DNA from: Fratercula arctica
Taxonomy: Eukaryota; Chordata; Aves; Charadriiformes; Alcidae
Reading direction: 5' to 3'
DNA length: 64,000 nucleotides
Assembly: GCA_947846985.1 (NCBI GenBank)
Contig: CANTUZ010000002.1
Coordinates: 155,243,889 to 155,307,888, forward strand
Shown here: one piece after another, positions 23,581 to 35,400 of the stretch
How positions within the stretch are numbered: the stretch's first letter is position 1
Layout: each line of letters begins with the position of its first letter
Made by a program: the position numbers and the translations under genes
The notes under the pieces: generated by a model
What the model saw: only the letters and a program-made list of their open reading frames with translations
Database searches by the model: none
What the model was told of the DNA's origin: nothing

Positions 23581-23715
23581 TGGAAATCCTTCGCCTCTGT
23601 TAGGGGGGCAGGGGAGAGCTGGGGAGCATCTCGGGGATGTCGGGATGGCACGATGCCATTGCCGCTGCGGAGCGAGCCAGCGACAGGGTGAGGACCATGG
23701 CTATCGGCGCCTCTG
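23581..23715. other. Small CpG cluster with a donor-like site
   Basis: Ten CpGs fall within about 120 bp in an otherwise CpG-poor region. The sequence AGCGACAGGGTGAGGACC near 23680-23697 contains a good 5' splice-site match (AGG|GTGAGG). A short non-coding first exon is conceivable, but no acceptor or coding frame supports it. Confidence 0.25.
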
Positions 23716-24007
23716 CATCCTGCTCACCTCCGCCTGGCAACACCTTCTGAAGGCTGACACAAAAATGCACACAAAAAATGTGCACAAGCCCTACTGCTCC
23801 GACTGCTAGCTAAAGAGCTGATTCCCACATCTTCCTCTAATCTAAAAACCACAGTTTCCCCTCATTCCAGCTGCCAAAACCTACAAGTTCCCCCACAACT
23901 TCCTTAACACAATGCCGTGTTTCATGACAAAGTGAAACTTGGAAGTGAAAATCAATTGGGATGAATATTGAATTTAAGATAGTGCATTGATTGAACTATC
24001 CATTTTC

Positions 24008-24026
24008 TTTTTTTTTTTTTTTTTTT
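24008..24026. repeat. Poly-T tract
   Basis: A run of 19 T followed by AAAG. It is low-complexity only. Confidence 0.9.
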
Positions 24027-27000
24027 AAAGCCTATTAAGAATGCCTCAATCAATGATAAGTTTAAGGGGTCTGGGACAGAACTAGGGCCAAGTGCTGCTT
24101 TAAGACTCCCAAACTGTCCTCTATACTGCCAATTTTTATTTTTTTTTAAGTGAACAGTACTGGCTTATTTTTCCAACCCAAGAGTTAAGTAAAAAGGTTC
24201 TTTAAAAAAAGGCCAAACATTCATATCTCAGCAATCTCTTTGAGGATGGATTCATTAATGTTCTGTTGTCTCTATTTTGGATGGCAAACAAAATGTCTAA
24301 TTTTAATGCACAGCTTTGCCCAAGAGCAGTCTGGGGACACTGAATCTCCCCCTTGGTTTTTGGGCTCAAAGGGCTCATAGGGATGGAGCAGTTTTACAGC
24401 TTTCTCCCACCCCTACAATACAGCTGCCTCCGACCATGCTGTAGCTCAAGTTACCAAACATTTCCCCTATAAGACCTTGCTTTTAAAATACAGCAATTTT
24501 TGCTAAGGGTCTGTGCAAACCAGCATTTTCTAAAAATGCCAGCTGAGGTAATTATGCTGTTCCTAGGAGTGAGGCTGGGGACACATGGCACGACCTGGGT
24601 GCACTTGGCACAGGTCTCTGGCCCCTGGAAGCTGATTGAGATGTCTCATGTACCCAAGGCTGGTGAAGCATGAACCAGGGCCCCGTGAGGGGCAGCTTTC
24701 TGTGTCTGAAAGGGACAGTTTTGCTCAGAAACAATGCAACTTCCTAGTTCTGCTGCTCTCAATGCTTTGCACACGCTGAAAAACTTCACGTGCAAAAGAC
24801 CCACGCACAGGACACTGCTTTAGGGGTGTTGGGGAGTCACTGAAATAAATTGTAAAAGCTGGCAAAGTCCCCATTACTGTTCTTATTCCTTATCTTAAGC
24901 CAGCTGCTGGGCCTTTCATAGACACAGGAAGGTCACGTTGTGGCTTAGCGTCGCCTCAGCCCACGTCGGCTCCTGCCCCTGTTCTCCTTCTGCAGAGGCT
25001 GTAGCAAATGCTTTGGTGGAAAGCAAACTCTCCTCGCCCTTCAGCCAAGCTGACCAGACTTTTCTGCTAGTGCTTCTGCCATGCCCCTACATCCACATCT
25101 AGCCTGCACATGCTGTTGTTGGTCCTAAACTCCCTGCAGGCCCTGAAAGCCCCCAAACTGCCTTGCAGCCCTACCTCTTGGCTCACAGCATCTCATTGGG
25201 ATCATTTGGCCCAGTTTCTGAACGTGAAAGGACTGTTTTAATTTGCAGTTTGAATTACCCAGTTTCTTCTTCAGCTTGAACACTTCATAGTGTCCAGAGT
25301 CCTAATTGTTTCTTCAGGGCTTTCTCCCAACTTGGGCTGTGGGTATTTCCAGCTAAACCTCAGTAGGTAGAGCCTCCCTCCCAGCTCCATCCAGGTCCAA
25401 CGCACAAGTCTGTCCTCACATCCCTCCCCTGTTCTTTCAGGCTGTTATTCCAGAACCATGCTGATCCGCATCAGGCTCTCTCCCACAAGTGCATTTCTAT
25501 TTTATTAACCAGAAAGCAACATTTTTTGTCAGCCTAAGAGAAAGGATGACAAACCTTCTCTTTGGTCCACTTTAATCAAGTCCCGCTGTTATGTGATGCC
25601 TCAACTCTGGCCCAAGCCCAAAGTCACCAGCTGGAAGATGGGCGAGTGGGCACAGAAGGGGCTGGATGCTGCTCCCCCTCCAAGGATCAATTTGTGCAGT
25701 GACACACTCATTTACTACCCTCAAGTTTTGGAAAGTTGAGGAAAAAATGAGTACTCTGAGGGTAGCTTGTGACAATTTACTTTCAGTTTCTGAAGAGTTT
25801 CACAAAGAAAATACTTCTTACTGAACCTAATAATATGACTACATTATGAATGAGGCCTGAAAACCATCTTCAGAAGTGCTTTAATACCATTTTAAGAGGA
25901 AACTGAAACAACACAAATATTTTGCAAATAATATCATCAAGTTCTTTGCAAATGCTCTGTGTGGAAAAATCTGTCTTGTTCTTGAGGCCAAAGATATGTC
26001 ACATAAAACAATACTTGCTAACTAGAGATACAGCTACACCCAGCGTGATGCACAGGTTCACCATTTGCAAGTACAGGCTCAGGCTGGAAGATTTTGCAGG
26101 TTGAGTATTTTCCTTGTTTCGCATTTTAATAAATCCCCTTCCTGTCTCCACCTTCTGGATTTGAGGGTGCTCATAGCCATCGTATGTAGATCAGAAATTC
26201 CCCCCTTTTGCTACCAGTTAGTCTTTGGCTGTGTTAAAAGCCATTTCACCAACTTGCAAGCCACTCTTTCCTTTCAGTAGCACCGATAACATCTCGGTAC
26301 TCCTGGCAGTAACTAGCGGTGCTGGGCTGTCCCGCTCCCAGGTTGGACAACAGTGTTACCAGAAGCATGCTGCACGGTGGAATTCAGCAAAAAAGCTCCA
26401 TATGTTGTATGCAAAAGAAAACATTACTTTTGGCACAACTTTTTGCGCCAGAAGCCAATTGCCACCAGAATACAGAGGCAGAACTTGCCAGAACAAACCT
26501 AATTGCAATACTTGGGAGGTGTTTTATATTTTTCTTCCTAACTGTGTCCAGGTGTGTTGAATTGTTTGAGGGAAATTCATGGTGTTGAGAAACAGAAAAA
26601 GGCTAACTGTTTAACTAATGACGGGAGCAATACATTCTGCTGAGCCTGAACCTCTGAATTGTGTTTTGCTTTGTTGTTTCTACTTTAAATAGCATAAATC
26701 TAAATAAACAACATTACCTGTAACACCTACTTCTGAGACGCTTGCTGTTGGAGTTCATGGATATATTAATATATGAATTAATGGATGATTTTTGAGTAAA
26801 GCATTAATAGGTAAAAAGAAAAATAAGGGCAAATAAGGTAAAGATTAAATGAAAAATTTCCAAATACTTCAAATGAGGCTTTCAATCAAAGCCAAATATC
26901 TTTAGGATTTTTGATCCACAAATTATTTTCATTCTTTTGACTTTTCATCTTGATTCAGTATATTTTTCTGAGTTCCTGAAAATATTTGAGGGAAAGGAAA

Positions 27001-27399
27001 GTTTTTTCTTATCAGTTGTAACAGTTATTAGAAATAGGATAACTGAGCAATGAAATATGCTGCAAATAAGATATATCCCTTCAAAGTCCTCCTCCTGTAG
27101 TAATTTCTTCATTGGTAACATTGAGATAACCACAGCCTTTTTCCATTGCCAAATATTTTGCAATTTGCCAGCACACACAGACCTCTACTTAAGAACTGAA
27201 AAGTGCTGCTGTTACCAGCAATGCCTGAAGAAAAAATAAAAGAAAATGCTGTAGGATGGGCGAAAAGGAATAGCCAAGGGAAATGGGGAAGGTTTTCTTT
27301 ATTTGTGTGTGGATATGCGGCAGCTGTGCACACACAGGCACTTTTCACAAAGCCTATTCAATCACGTGAAAAATTCATTATGTTTTTTGAAGCTCATTT

Positions 27400-29318
27400 C
27401 ATAGAATCATAGAATCATTTAGGTTGGAAAAGACCCTTGGGATCATCGAGTCCAACCATCAACCCCACTCTACAAAGTTCTTCCCTACACCATATCCCCT
27501 AACACCACATCTAAATGACTCTTAAACACATCCAGGGATGGTGACTCCACCACCTCCCTGGGCAGCCTATTCCAGTGTCTGACCACTCTTTCTGGGAAGA
27601 ATTTTTTTCCTAATGTCCAGTCTAAACCTACCCTGTTGCAGCTTGAGGCCATTCCCTCTTGTGGTATCGCTAATTATCTGTGAGAAGAGACCAGCACCAA
27701 CCTCTCTACAATGTCCTTTCAAGTAGTTATAGAGAGTGATGAGGTCCCCCCTCCTCTTCCTCAAACTAAACAGTCCCAGCTCCTTCAATCGCTCCTCATA
27801 AGATTTATTCTCCAGGCCCTTCACCAGCTTCGTTGCCCTCCTCTGCACTCGCTCCAGCACCTCGATATCTCTCTGGTATTGAGGTGCCCAAAACAGGACA
27901 CAGTACTCAAGGTGTGGCCTCACCAGCACTGAGTACACGGGAACAATCACCTCCCTCCTTCTGATGGTCACACTATTTCTGATACAAGCCAGGATGCCAT
28001 TGGCTTTCTTGGCCACCTGGGCACACTGCTGGCTCATATTCAGCTGCTTGTCAATTAGAACCCCCAGGTCCTTTTCTGCCACTTCCCCAAGCCTGTAGTG
28101 ATGCATGGGATTGTTGTGGCCCAAGTGCAGGACCCGGCACTTGGCCTTGTTGGAGCACATTCCATTAGCGTTGGCCCATTGATCCAATCTATCCAAGTCT
28201 CTCTGTAGAGCCTCCCTATCCTCATGCAGATCAACACTCCCGCTTAATTTGGTGTCATCTGCAAACTTACTGATGATACACTCTATGTCCTTATCAAGGT
28301 CATCAATAAAGATGTTAAACAGAAACGGTCCCAACACTGAGCCCTGAGGAGCACCACTTGTGACTGGCTGCCGGTCACAGCAGCTGGATTTAACTCCATT
28401 GACCACCACTCTTTTGGACCGTCCATCCATCCAGTGCTTGATCCAGCAGATTGTATGCTCATCCAGGCCATGAGCAGACAGTTTTTCCATGAGAATTCTA
28501 TGGGGAACAGTGTCAAATGCTTTTCAAAAGTCTAGGTAGATAATATCCACAGCCTTTCCCTCATCCAATAATCGGATCATTTTGTCATAGAAGGAGATCA
28601 GGTTCGTCAGGCAGGACCTGCCTTTCATAAACCCATGCTGACTAGGCCTGATCCCCTGGTTGTCCATCATATGACTTGTAATGGCACTCAACATGATCTG
28701 CTCCATGACCTTCCCTGGTACCGAGGTCAGACTGACAGGTCTATAGTTTCCCGGATCCTCCTTTCTGCCTTTCTTGTAGATGGGGGCTACATTTGCTACC
28801 CTCCAGTCCATTGGGATCTCCCCAGTTAGCCATGACTTCAGGTAGATAATGGAAAGTGGCTTGGTGAGCACATCTGCCAACTCTTTCAGCACCCTTGGAT
28901 GTAACCCATCTGGTCCCATAGACTTGTGTGCATCCAAGTGGTGTAGCAGGTCACTGATCCCTTCCTCTTTAATTGTGATGACCTCGTTCAGCTTCCCCTC
29001 CCTGTCTCCTAGCTCATGAGGCTGGGTGCCCAGGGAACAGCTAGTTCCACTGCTAAAGACTGAGGCAAAGTAGGCGTTGAGCACCTCAGCCTTTTCCTCA
29101 TCCTTTGTGACTATGTTTCCCTCTACATCCAATAAGGGAGGGAGATTTTCCCTCTTCCTCCTTTTGTTGTTAATGAATTTATAGAAACATTTTTTGTTAT
29201 CCTTAATTGTTGTAGCTAGGTTGAGCTCTAGCTGTGCTTTGGCTTTCCTAATTTTCTTCCTGCATAGCTTCAGTACATCTTTATAGTCTTCGTGAGAGAC
29301 CTGCCCCCTCTTCCAAAG
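27400..29318 (-). mobile_element. CR1 LINE, 3' two kilobases, 5'-truncated
   Basis: On the plus strand the element opens with CATAGAATCATAGAATCAT, the reverse complement of the CR1 tail octamer ATTCTATG, then GGTTGGAAAAGACC and GATCATCGAGTCCAACC of the 3' UTR. It continues as reversed ORF2 for about 1.8 kb. Homology ends near 29318, where the minus-strand frame runs through YLWKRGQV and meets a TGA (29325-29327). That is the usual 5' truncation, since full CR1 is about 4.5 kb. It lacks ORF1, the 5' UTR promoter and the endonuclease domain. It cannot move by itself. Confidence 0.97.
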
Positions 29319-29321
29319 GTA
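27485..29321 (-). pseudogene. CR1 ORF2 (reverse transcriptase), 3' part, broken
   Basis: CR1 ORF2 encodes an endonuclease/reverse transcriptase that copies LINE RNA at a nicked target; only the RT and C-terminal parts remain. In order on the minus strand are the linker with AKAQLELNLATTIKDNKK, the NYRPVSLTS motif (28724-28750 region), motif A at YLDF, motif [13 protein letters not shown], and motif C FADD (28254-28265), all with catalytic aspartates present. Two lesions are visible. A TGA at 28524-28526 directly after YLDF replaces the usual serine before KAFDTVPH. A seven-base A run (plus-strand T at 27602-27608) has one extra base, shifting the frame so it stops at 27567; the original frame would reach the TAG at 27485-27487. 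Otherwise the frame stays open over about 1.75 kb, so the copy is fairly young or was inserted with few errors. Confidence 0.93.
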
Positions 29322-32280
29322 ATTTCAGTTTCTTCTGCTACCAAAAATGCATGCGTGCATCTTCCTAGGGTGGCCTCTTCAGTTACCAAGAAGCCATTAA
29401 AAGACAATTCCTAATTCTGACAGTTCTATTAAATAGGTGTTGCGATTTTTAAGCTGGTGAATCTCTTTATTGACCTGTGAAATGGTCTGTTTGCAGGTGG
29501 CACTGAAATGTGATATGGCCCTACACACATGCATCAGTTTTATCTCAGAAAGAACCCTGCTCCCTGACAAGCTAAAGAGGAAGAAATCAACAGTCTCTGA
29601 CATTAAAACACCGAATTTAGATGCCTGGACAGAGAAAAATAATTTTAAAGATGGTGAGGAACTCCCTTTTCCTCACAGATGAGGGGTGGGTTTAGTTGTA
29701 TGCTGTAAGCAGAGAGGTTGGTCGCAAATAAAGCCATTGGAGTTCGGCAGAGAAGTGGGTAATTGCCTGTTGAGTCTCAGATTATCTTGTTTCACAAAAT
29801 GGGTTACGTGACCACAGGGAGGCAAAAGGGAGGAAAATTGCAGGCGAAAATGGTTAAAAAGCTTGTTTGAGCAGAGAGAGATCTGCACACGCTCTGTCCA
29901 TTAGCTCCTGCCTGCGTTGCTCCCATGGCTGCTGGGTCGTGGTCAATAGGACACCAGGGGGATTTCACTCCATGTGGTGCCAGGGAGGTGGGACATTGAC
30001 AGTGGACACAGCCCTGGCTTTCATACCTGAATTTTCAGGGGCGGAATCTGAATCGCTGAGGGACTGTAGCAACCTGGCATGTCACCACTGTCCCGAATCG
30101 AAATGAGCTCATATTGTAGTGATAACTGCTTGTTATTTTGACATTGCTTCACTTTATCTTTCTAAAGCATTCCCAGGGGAAAAAAGTAATTCACCTCCTT
30201 CAAACCACAGATAGAGGTAGGAAAACACAGAGACCGCAGTCCCACTATGGGGACGGTGCATTAACGTGTTACCCAGCAGCGCTAATTTTGATTGAGACCC
30301 AGCATAGAAAAACAAGCCTGGGAACCACTTTTCCATTGAATTAGCTGAGCACCCACCATGAAGTTCAGGCTGACTCTGTGTTTTCATGCTGGGTTTAAGC
30401 TTGGCTTTGAGATGACAGAGGTCTGTCATCAAGTTAAGCAGTAGAAGCAAGTTGTAACTTTTTCCAGCCTGAAGCCTGTCAGGCTGAAGTCAACCTGCCC
30501 GCAGGTTTTGAACAGATTTGCGATGGCAGAGCAATTTTTTATTAGATAAGTGTTTTGTATTATGAAGCTGCTGTGGTTTTTATTTGATACCAGGTGTCCT
30601 AAAGTCAGATTTATTGTATGATCAAGCCTTCCTTTCAGTGATTTCTGTGTCATTTGTAGTTTTTCCTTGTAATTCACAGAGGTTTTGGTTTTCTCTGAAA
30701 CCTGAATCAAACCTCTGGTGCAAATAAATGACAATCCAATTCAGCTTCTTAGCTCTTGCAGTAGTGACTCTACATGGTTTGGAAAACGGCATGGTAAAAA
30801 GTGATTTGTTCAGGAGTATGTTGTTTGGTAGAAGCTGTATTAGGAGGTTCAAAGCCTGTGATAATCCTTCCTGTGGCGAGATGGAAGGCTTTCAATTGCA
30901 AGGCTGCCACTGCTATGTTTCTCTATCATTAAGTCACTACTTTTGTCAAAAAGACAAGCAAAATATTGCTTCTAATTTTTCTTAAATACAGTTGGTGCAT
31001 TTATCACAACATTTTGCCTTTTCCTCTTGTTTGGTTTCGTTCCATGTCTCTCTTGGTTGCGTGGGTTTCTGCATTTCTACGGGCTGTCCTTTGACTAGTG
31101 CTGTCACAAAAAACTCCAGCTCATTCCTCGTTCAAGAATAGCTTCAGATATTTATACCATAAAACAAAGTCTATGTTGGGTGCTTCAGTCACAGGTGCCA
31201 TTTCTACCTAATGTGCACAGTGTTGAACCAAAGAATGAAGAGATTAATGTTTTTTATTAGACATTCTGTGCAATCATATAAACCAGATGCAATGATTTTT
31301 GTTTCTTTTCTTTTTTTTTTTCACCTTTCTTCCTCAACCCAGCATTTCCTTTCCATTTTTGCAGGAAACCTCTCTAGAAAAAGGTGAACAAAACCCCAGC
31401 TGTCTCCTTTGTTTCTCTGGAGGGCCTAAAATACCATGGTATTTCAGCAGATGATACCATGGTAACATTCAGGATGATGTTAGGATCTAGACAGGCTGAG
31501 ACAGACCACTCTGTTCTCGCTCTGGATCAGTCTTTGGGGTTCCTCACTTCCAAGGAGCATCACCAGGGATGGCTATTGAAGGCCAAGAGTGACCTCCCAC
31601 CATTGTACAAGCACAAACAATGGTCCAGGTCAAGGTGTTTCCCTAGAGGGGTGTGTAAGCCAACTTGTATATCCACACTGTGCCTCCAGAAGCCCACTGT
31701 GATGTCTCCTTGCTGGCTGCACGGGCAACAGCAGCACAGCAGGAAGGATAACACAGAAAACCAAAGTTGAAGTACCCATGGAAACACACTGAGATCTTAT
31801 TAAAGGTGTCAGAAAACCACCATGATGGAGATGTGCACACATTTTTGAGACTGGCAAATGTTCCTCAGGACACATCTTCATGTTGTTTTGTTCCTTATTT
31901 GACAAATCCTTGAGGCTACCGAGTTTCCTCTATCACTCACTCAGGGTAGCACAGATTGAGTCAGTGCTTTGCCTTTTTTTTTATTTTTTCTTTCAAGCTG
32001 TTTGCCTAAATATTTGAGAATATCTTAACTTTTGCAGCGCTGCTGCAATCCTCCTCCCCACTGCCTTCCACTTACCCCATCAGCTCCAGAAAATGGGATG
32101 CAAATGGTCAAGGGCAGCTCTGAGGCTGAGAGGGCTATAGTCTGGAATGGCTCTAGGAATTTCAGCAACGTTAAATGAGAATAAAACCAAAACATTGACT
32201 GAACAGAAATATCCATTTGTCACCATCCCTAGAAAGGTTTCTGAAGACCAGATTTCCTCTGCACAGAAGATTGGGAAGCC
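29319..32280. other. Non-coding stretch, no gene recognised
   Basis: No coding exon was recognised. Two X-box-like palindromes lie at 31429-31466 and a T-rich tract at 31308-31321. Other frames (for example at 31384-31770) have no known domain. Confidence 0.55.
31429..31466. promoter_or_regulatory. Two X-box-like palindromes
   Basis: AAATACCATGGTATTT (31429-31444) is a perfect 16-bp palindrome. ATACCATGGTAAC follows at 31454-31466 with the same ATACCATGGTA core. GGTAAC is an RFX half-site, and the whole resembles the RFX X-box GTTNCCATGGNAAC with changes. Function is inferred from motif similarity only. Confidence 0.35.
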
Positions 32281-32405
32281 AAATGCCTTCCCACCAGAGA
32301 AAACAAAATGAAATGAAGAATGAAATGATGAAATGAAATGATGAAATGAAATGAAGAAGAATGAAAAGATGAAATGCTGTCCCATCAGAGAAAACAAAAT
32401 GAAGC
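32281..32405. repeat. AAATGA-type minisatellite with a duplicated edge
   Basis: Units of AAATG, AAATGA and GAAGAATGA make up 32307-32376. The left edge, AAATGC(CT)TCCCACCAGAGAAAACAAAATGAA (32281-32312), recurs with three differences at 32372-32403, offset 91 bp. A 91-bp tandem duplication with unit expansion inside explains it. Confidence 0.8.
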
Positions 32406-35400
32406 CCTGGACAACTCCAGAGCCGAAGGTCAGCCTTTTCCCCCTCAGGTGCAGGTGGAGGTTGCTGAGACCTGCAGGCTGCTGGGGTGGCTGCAGCGTT
32501 GAGTCCTGTGTGACAGATCCTGGTCCTAAAAAGCTGGTGTGTGACTGTGTGGGGCAGGTGAGGAAGGAGTGCTGGAGAGGGCTGGGAAAAACTAAGTTAG
32601 CTCTTGTAATCGCAGCTGCAGTCGTTCGTAGTAGGGGTCTCTGGCAGCTCTGACTTCAAATGACTCTTTGAAAGCAAGTAGAAGTAGTTACCTCATGATC
32701 AGAAATGATACACCAAAATTCCTCTTCTGCCTTGAGGCTTATTGACGTTTATTTCTTGATGTTAGTTCAAGTATTAATGAGATCTCTCTCCTGTTGCCAG
32801 CAAGGGCTGAGCTTGCTTTGCAGCCTTCTCCTTAGCTGAGTCTCTCACCTCTAATGTGGGTAATGATGCAGTCATTTTGGGATCTCCTGCCCCCTACCAG
32901 ATTTGCTTGAGATATTGACCTGTGGGGTCAGAGGATGCACACAGAGACACAAGCAGGTGGTGAGTCCAAGCAAAGTTACGTTTTCAGAAAATCAACTGAT
33001 AGTTGTTGGAGCTGGTTGTTGTGTTGGTTGTTACTGCAATGCCAAAGCCCACTGGCTCAACCAGGTTCCTCAGGAAAATGCAACAGAGCTGGGCTTTAAT
33101 GGGGAAAGTAATGGATAACCAGCCTGAACGCATCAACGGAGGCAGGGATGATGTAGGAGCGGGGCAGGGCAGGTCGAGGAGGGAGGATGTCATCTTGCGA
33201 TGTGTCCCCTTTTCTCATTAATGCTGTGCTCTTCCTCAGCATCAGGTTGCCATCTCCATGGCTCATCATGCTCCCTCCTCCCAGTCCAGCAGGCCCCAGA
33301 AGTCAACAAATGTGGAGATGAGAAATTGGTAGCATATCAACAACATGCAAGAAGTGTACGAGCCCACAGAGGGGATGTGCCAGGAGGGAGGACAGGGTTT
33401 TGGAGCTTGAGTTTAATGCAGGGAGGCAGGAAGAGAGAGCTGTGCTGCCGGGCGAGGGCTCCTGAATCAAACTGCCTTGTTGTTTGCTTCACTGCTGGTG
33501 TGAGAAAAATGGGAACGACACAAAAATGACACCACCTAGGGTAGTGTCCTGATCTGTACTTTGCACACTGAAAAACACTTCCGTTTGGGGTTGGGAGAGG
33601 GATGGGGAAGCCTGGGGATATTAATTTCTCCACAGCTGCAATCATAGTTGATACTTACTGGAAAGCGGTGACCAAGTACTCCTTCAGCTCAGTGGTTTGA
33701 AGAGTACAGGATGACCTTGCAATGTGGGAAATAACCTGCCAGAAAAATGACAAAGCCACGGACAACGCAGTGTCTGGGGCAACCTTTCATCAACTGCACT
33801 GAGAGAAAACATGCAAGACAACCAAAATAACATCCTTCGGCATAGTGTGACCCAGAAAGATTGAAAATAAAGAGAGAGAGAAACAAAATGGAGACAAAAA
33901 ACAAGAGTGTTTTTGAAGATACTCATTAGTGGTGACTTTCGATAGTTTTGAGCTGCAGACAAGCCTATGCTTACACATCTGGGAGCAGAGGCTGCTTTGG
34001 GAGGTGCACGCAGCTGTTCTCAGACCCATTTTCCAGTTCATGGTTCTCCTGTTTCCTCGTGGTGCTCAGAAGCCCAGATCATCCACTTTGGGGAGCAGGT
34101 CCACTGCCTGGAGGACATGGGACTGGAAAAGGATTTGTTTCCGTGGCACAACTGACATCTGACTAATCTGTTCCAGTTCACAGACTGGTGCTTCTTGCTG
34201 GGTGTCTCTCTGAGCATCCCAGTCGTGCAGTCTGCAAACGGCGCCTGAGCGAGCCGCTGGCCATGAGATGCATTTCCTCCTTTGTTCAAGGTTACTCCTT
34301 GGCCATGACTTGCTTCACCACCTACCAACTGGCTAAATCGGCCCCGACTCTTCAACGCTGCAGTGATTTCAAAGGACCAGACGCGAGAGTGGCAGGATGT
34401 GGCCCTGTGGGAACAATAGGAGCTGCTCCATTTTCTTTCCCTTAAGTCAGCTGTGCTCTTGGCATTTTTGAACCCATCTCTCATGGCCGTAATTATAGTG
34501 ATTTAACACATCAAGGAGTGCTTACCGTTGTGCCTTGGGAGACACCGATTTCATAATTGATCATCACAGTAATAAAGCAAAGCAGAGCGGTCCCCTCGCT
34601 GCCCGTCCGAGGCTTTATGTGCTGTTGGGACCGCTGCAGGGAGGGAATATTTGTGGGAGAGCTGTGGTGCGTGCAGAGAGGCCGAGGAAATCCCTCTGCC
34701 TGAAATACAGACACGGGGGATTGCTTCCGTGGAAATGCTGATCACACTTTATTCTGACTGGGAGCAGCCAGGCGTTTCAGATAAGCAAAAATTTCTCCAC
34801 TTGCATGTGCTGGGGCAAGAGTTTTGTCAAGGGAAGGGTCAAGCTTCTGCCACGCTCCAAATTATGGTGTTGGGGATAAGAGCTCATAGATGTAACCACG
34901 AGGACTAGAAAGAGCATTTCAAGCCTTTTTATCCCGGGGCAGTAGAGGCTTGAGGTACAGTGTCATAAGATTTGTGACAATTTCTTCTTGAGGCAACATC
35001 TTATTTTTGACAGAGGCAACATCTTGTTTTTGACAGAAGCCATCCAGTCTCCACAGCACAACCATACCAGAGCCATAGGTCTGCTCTGTCTGCCTGACCT
35101 GAGCCCTGTCGCACTCCAAAGCCAAATGCCACATCGGGCTGCCTCCTCTTCTTCTGCCACCTTTGAAATGAAAATGCTGGTCATTCTTGAAAATAATGGT
35201 CTCATCCCAGAAATGCGCATAGAAAGTGACAGCAGTGGTAAGTGGTATAGATTGTGACAAACTGAGTTTTCCGAGTCACCTTATTGGAAATCTTTAATTA
35301 GAAACATCTGTTTTCACTGGTAACATCAACGACCTGTAGCATGAGCGTGAGGAGGCTGGTGGACGTGTGGTGTGGAGACCCTGGCCACCAGCCCTGCTAG

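Larger units (their letters stand above)
22681..27399. other. Non-coding stretch, no gene recognised
   Basis: No gene was recognised. A small CpG-rich patch lies at 23581-23715 and T19 at 24008-24026. The segment 24900-25450 is C-rich and pyrimidine-leaning, and 25800-27100 is A/T-rich. The longest frames match no family I know. Confidence 0.55.

Noticed and set aside
27567..28490. Minus-strand 307-codon frame as a separate host gene
   Set aside because: It is the C-terminal part of CR1 ORF2 ([16 protein letters not shown]) and lies inside a LINE with a standard CR1 3' end.
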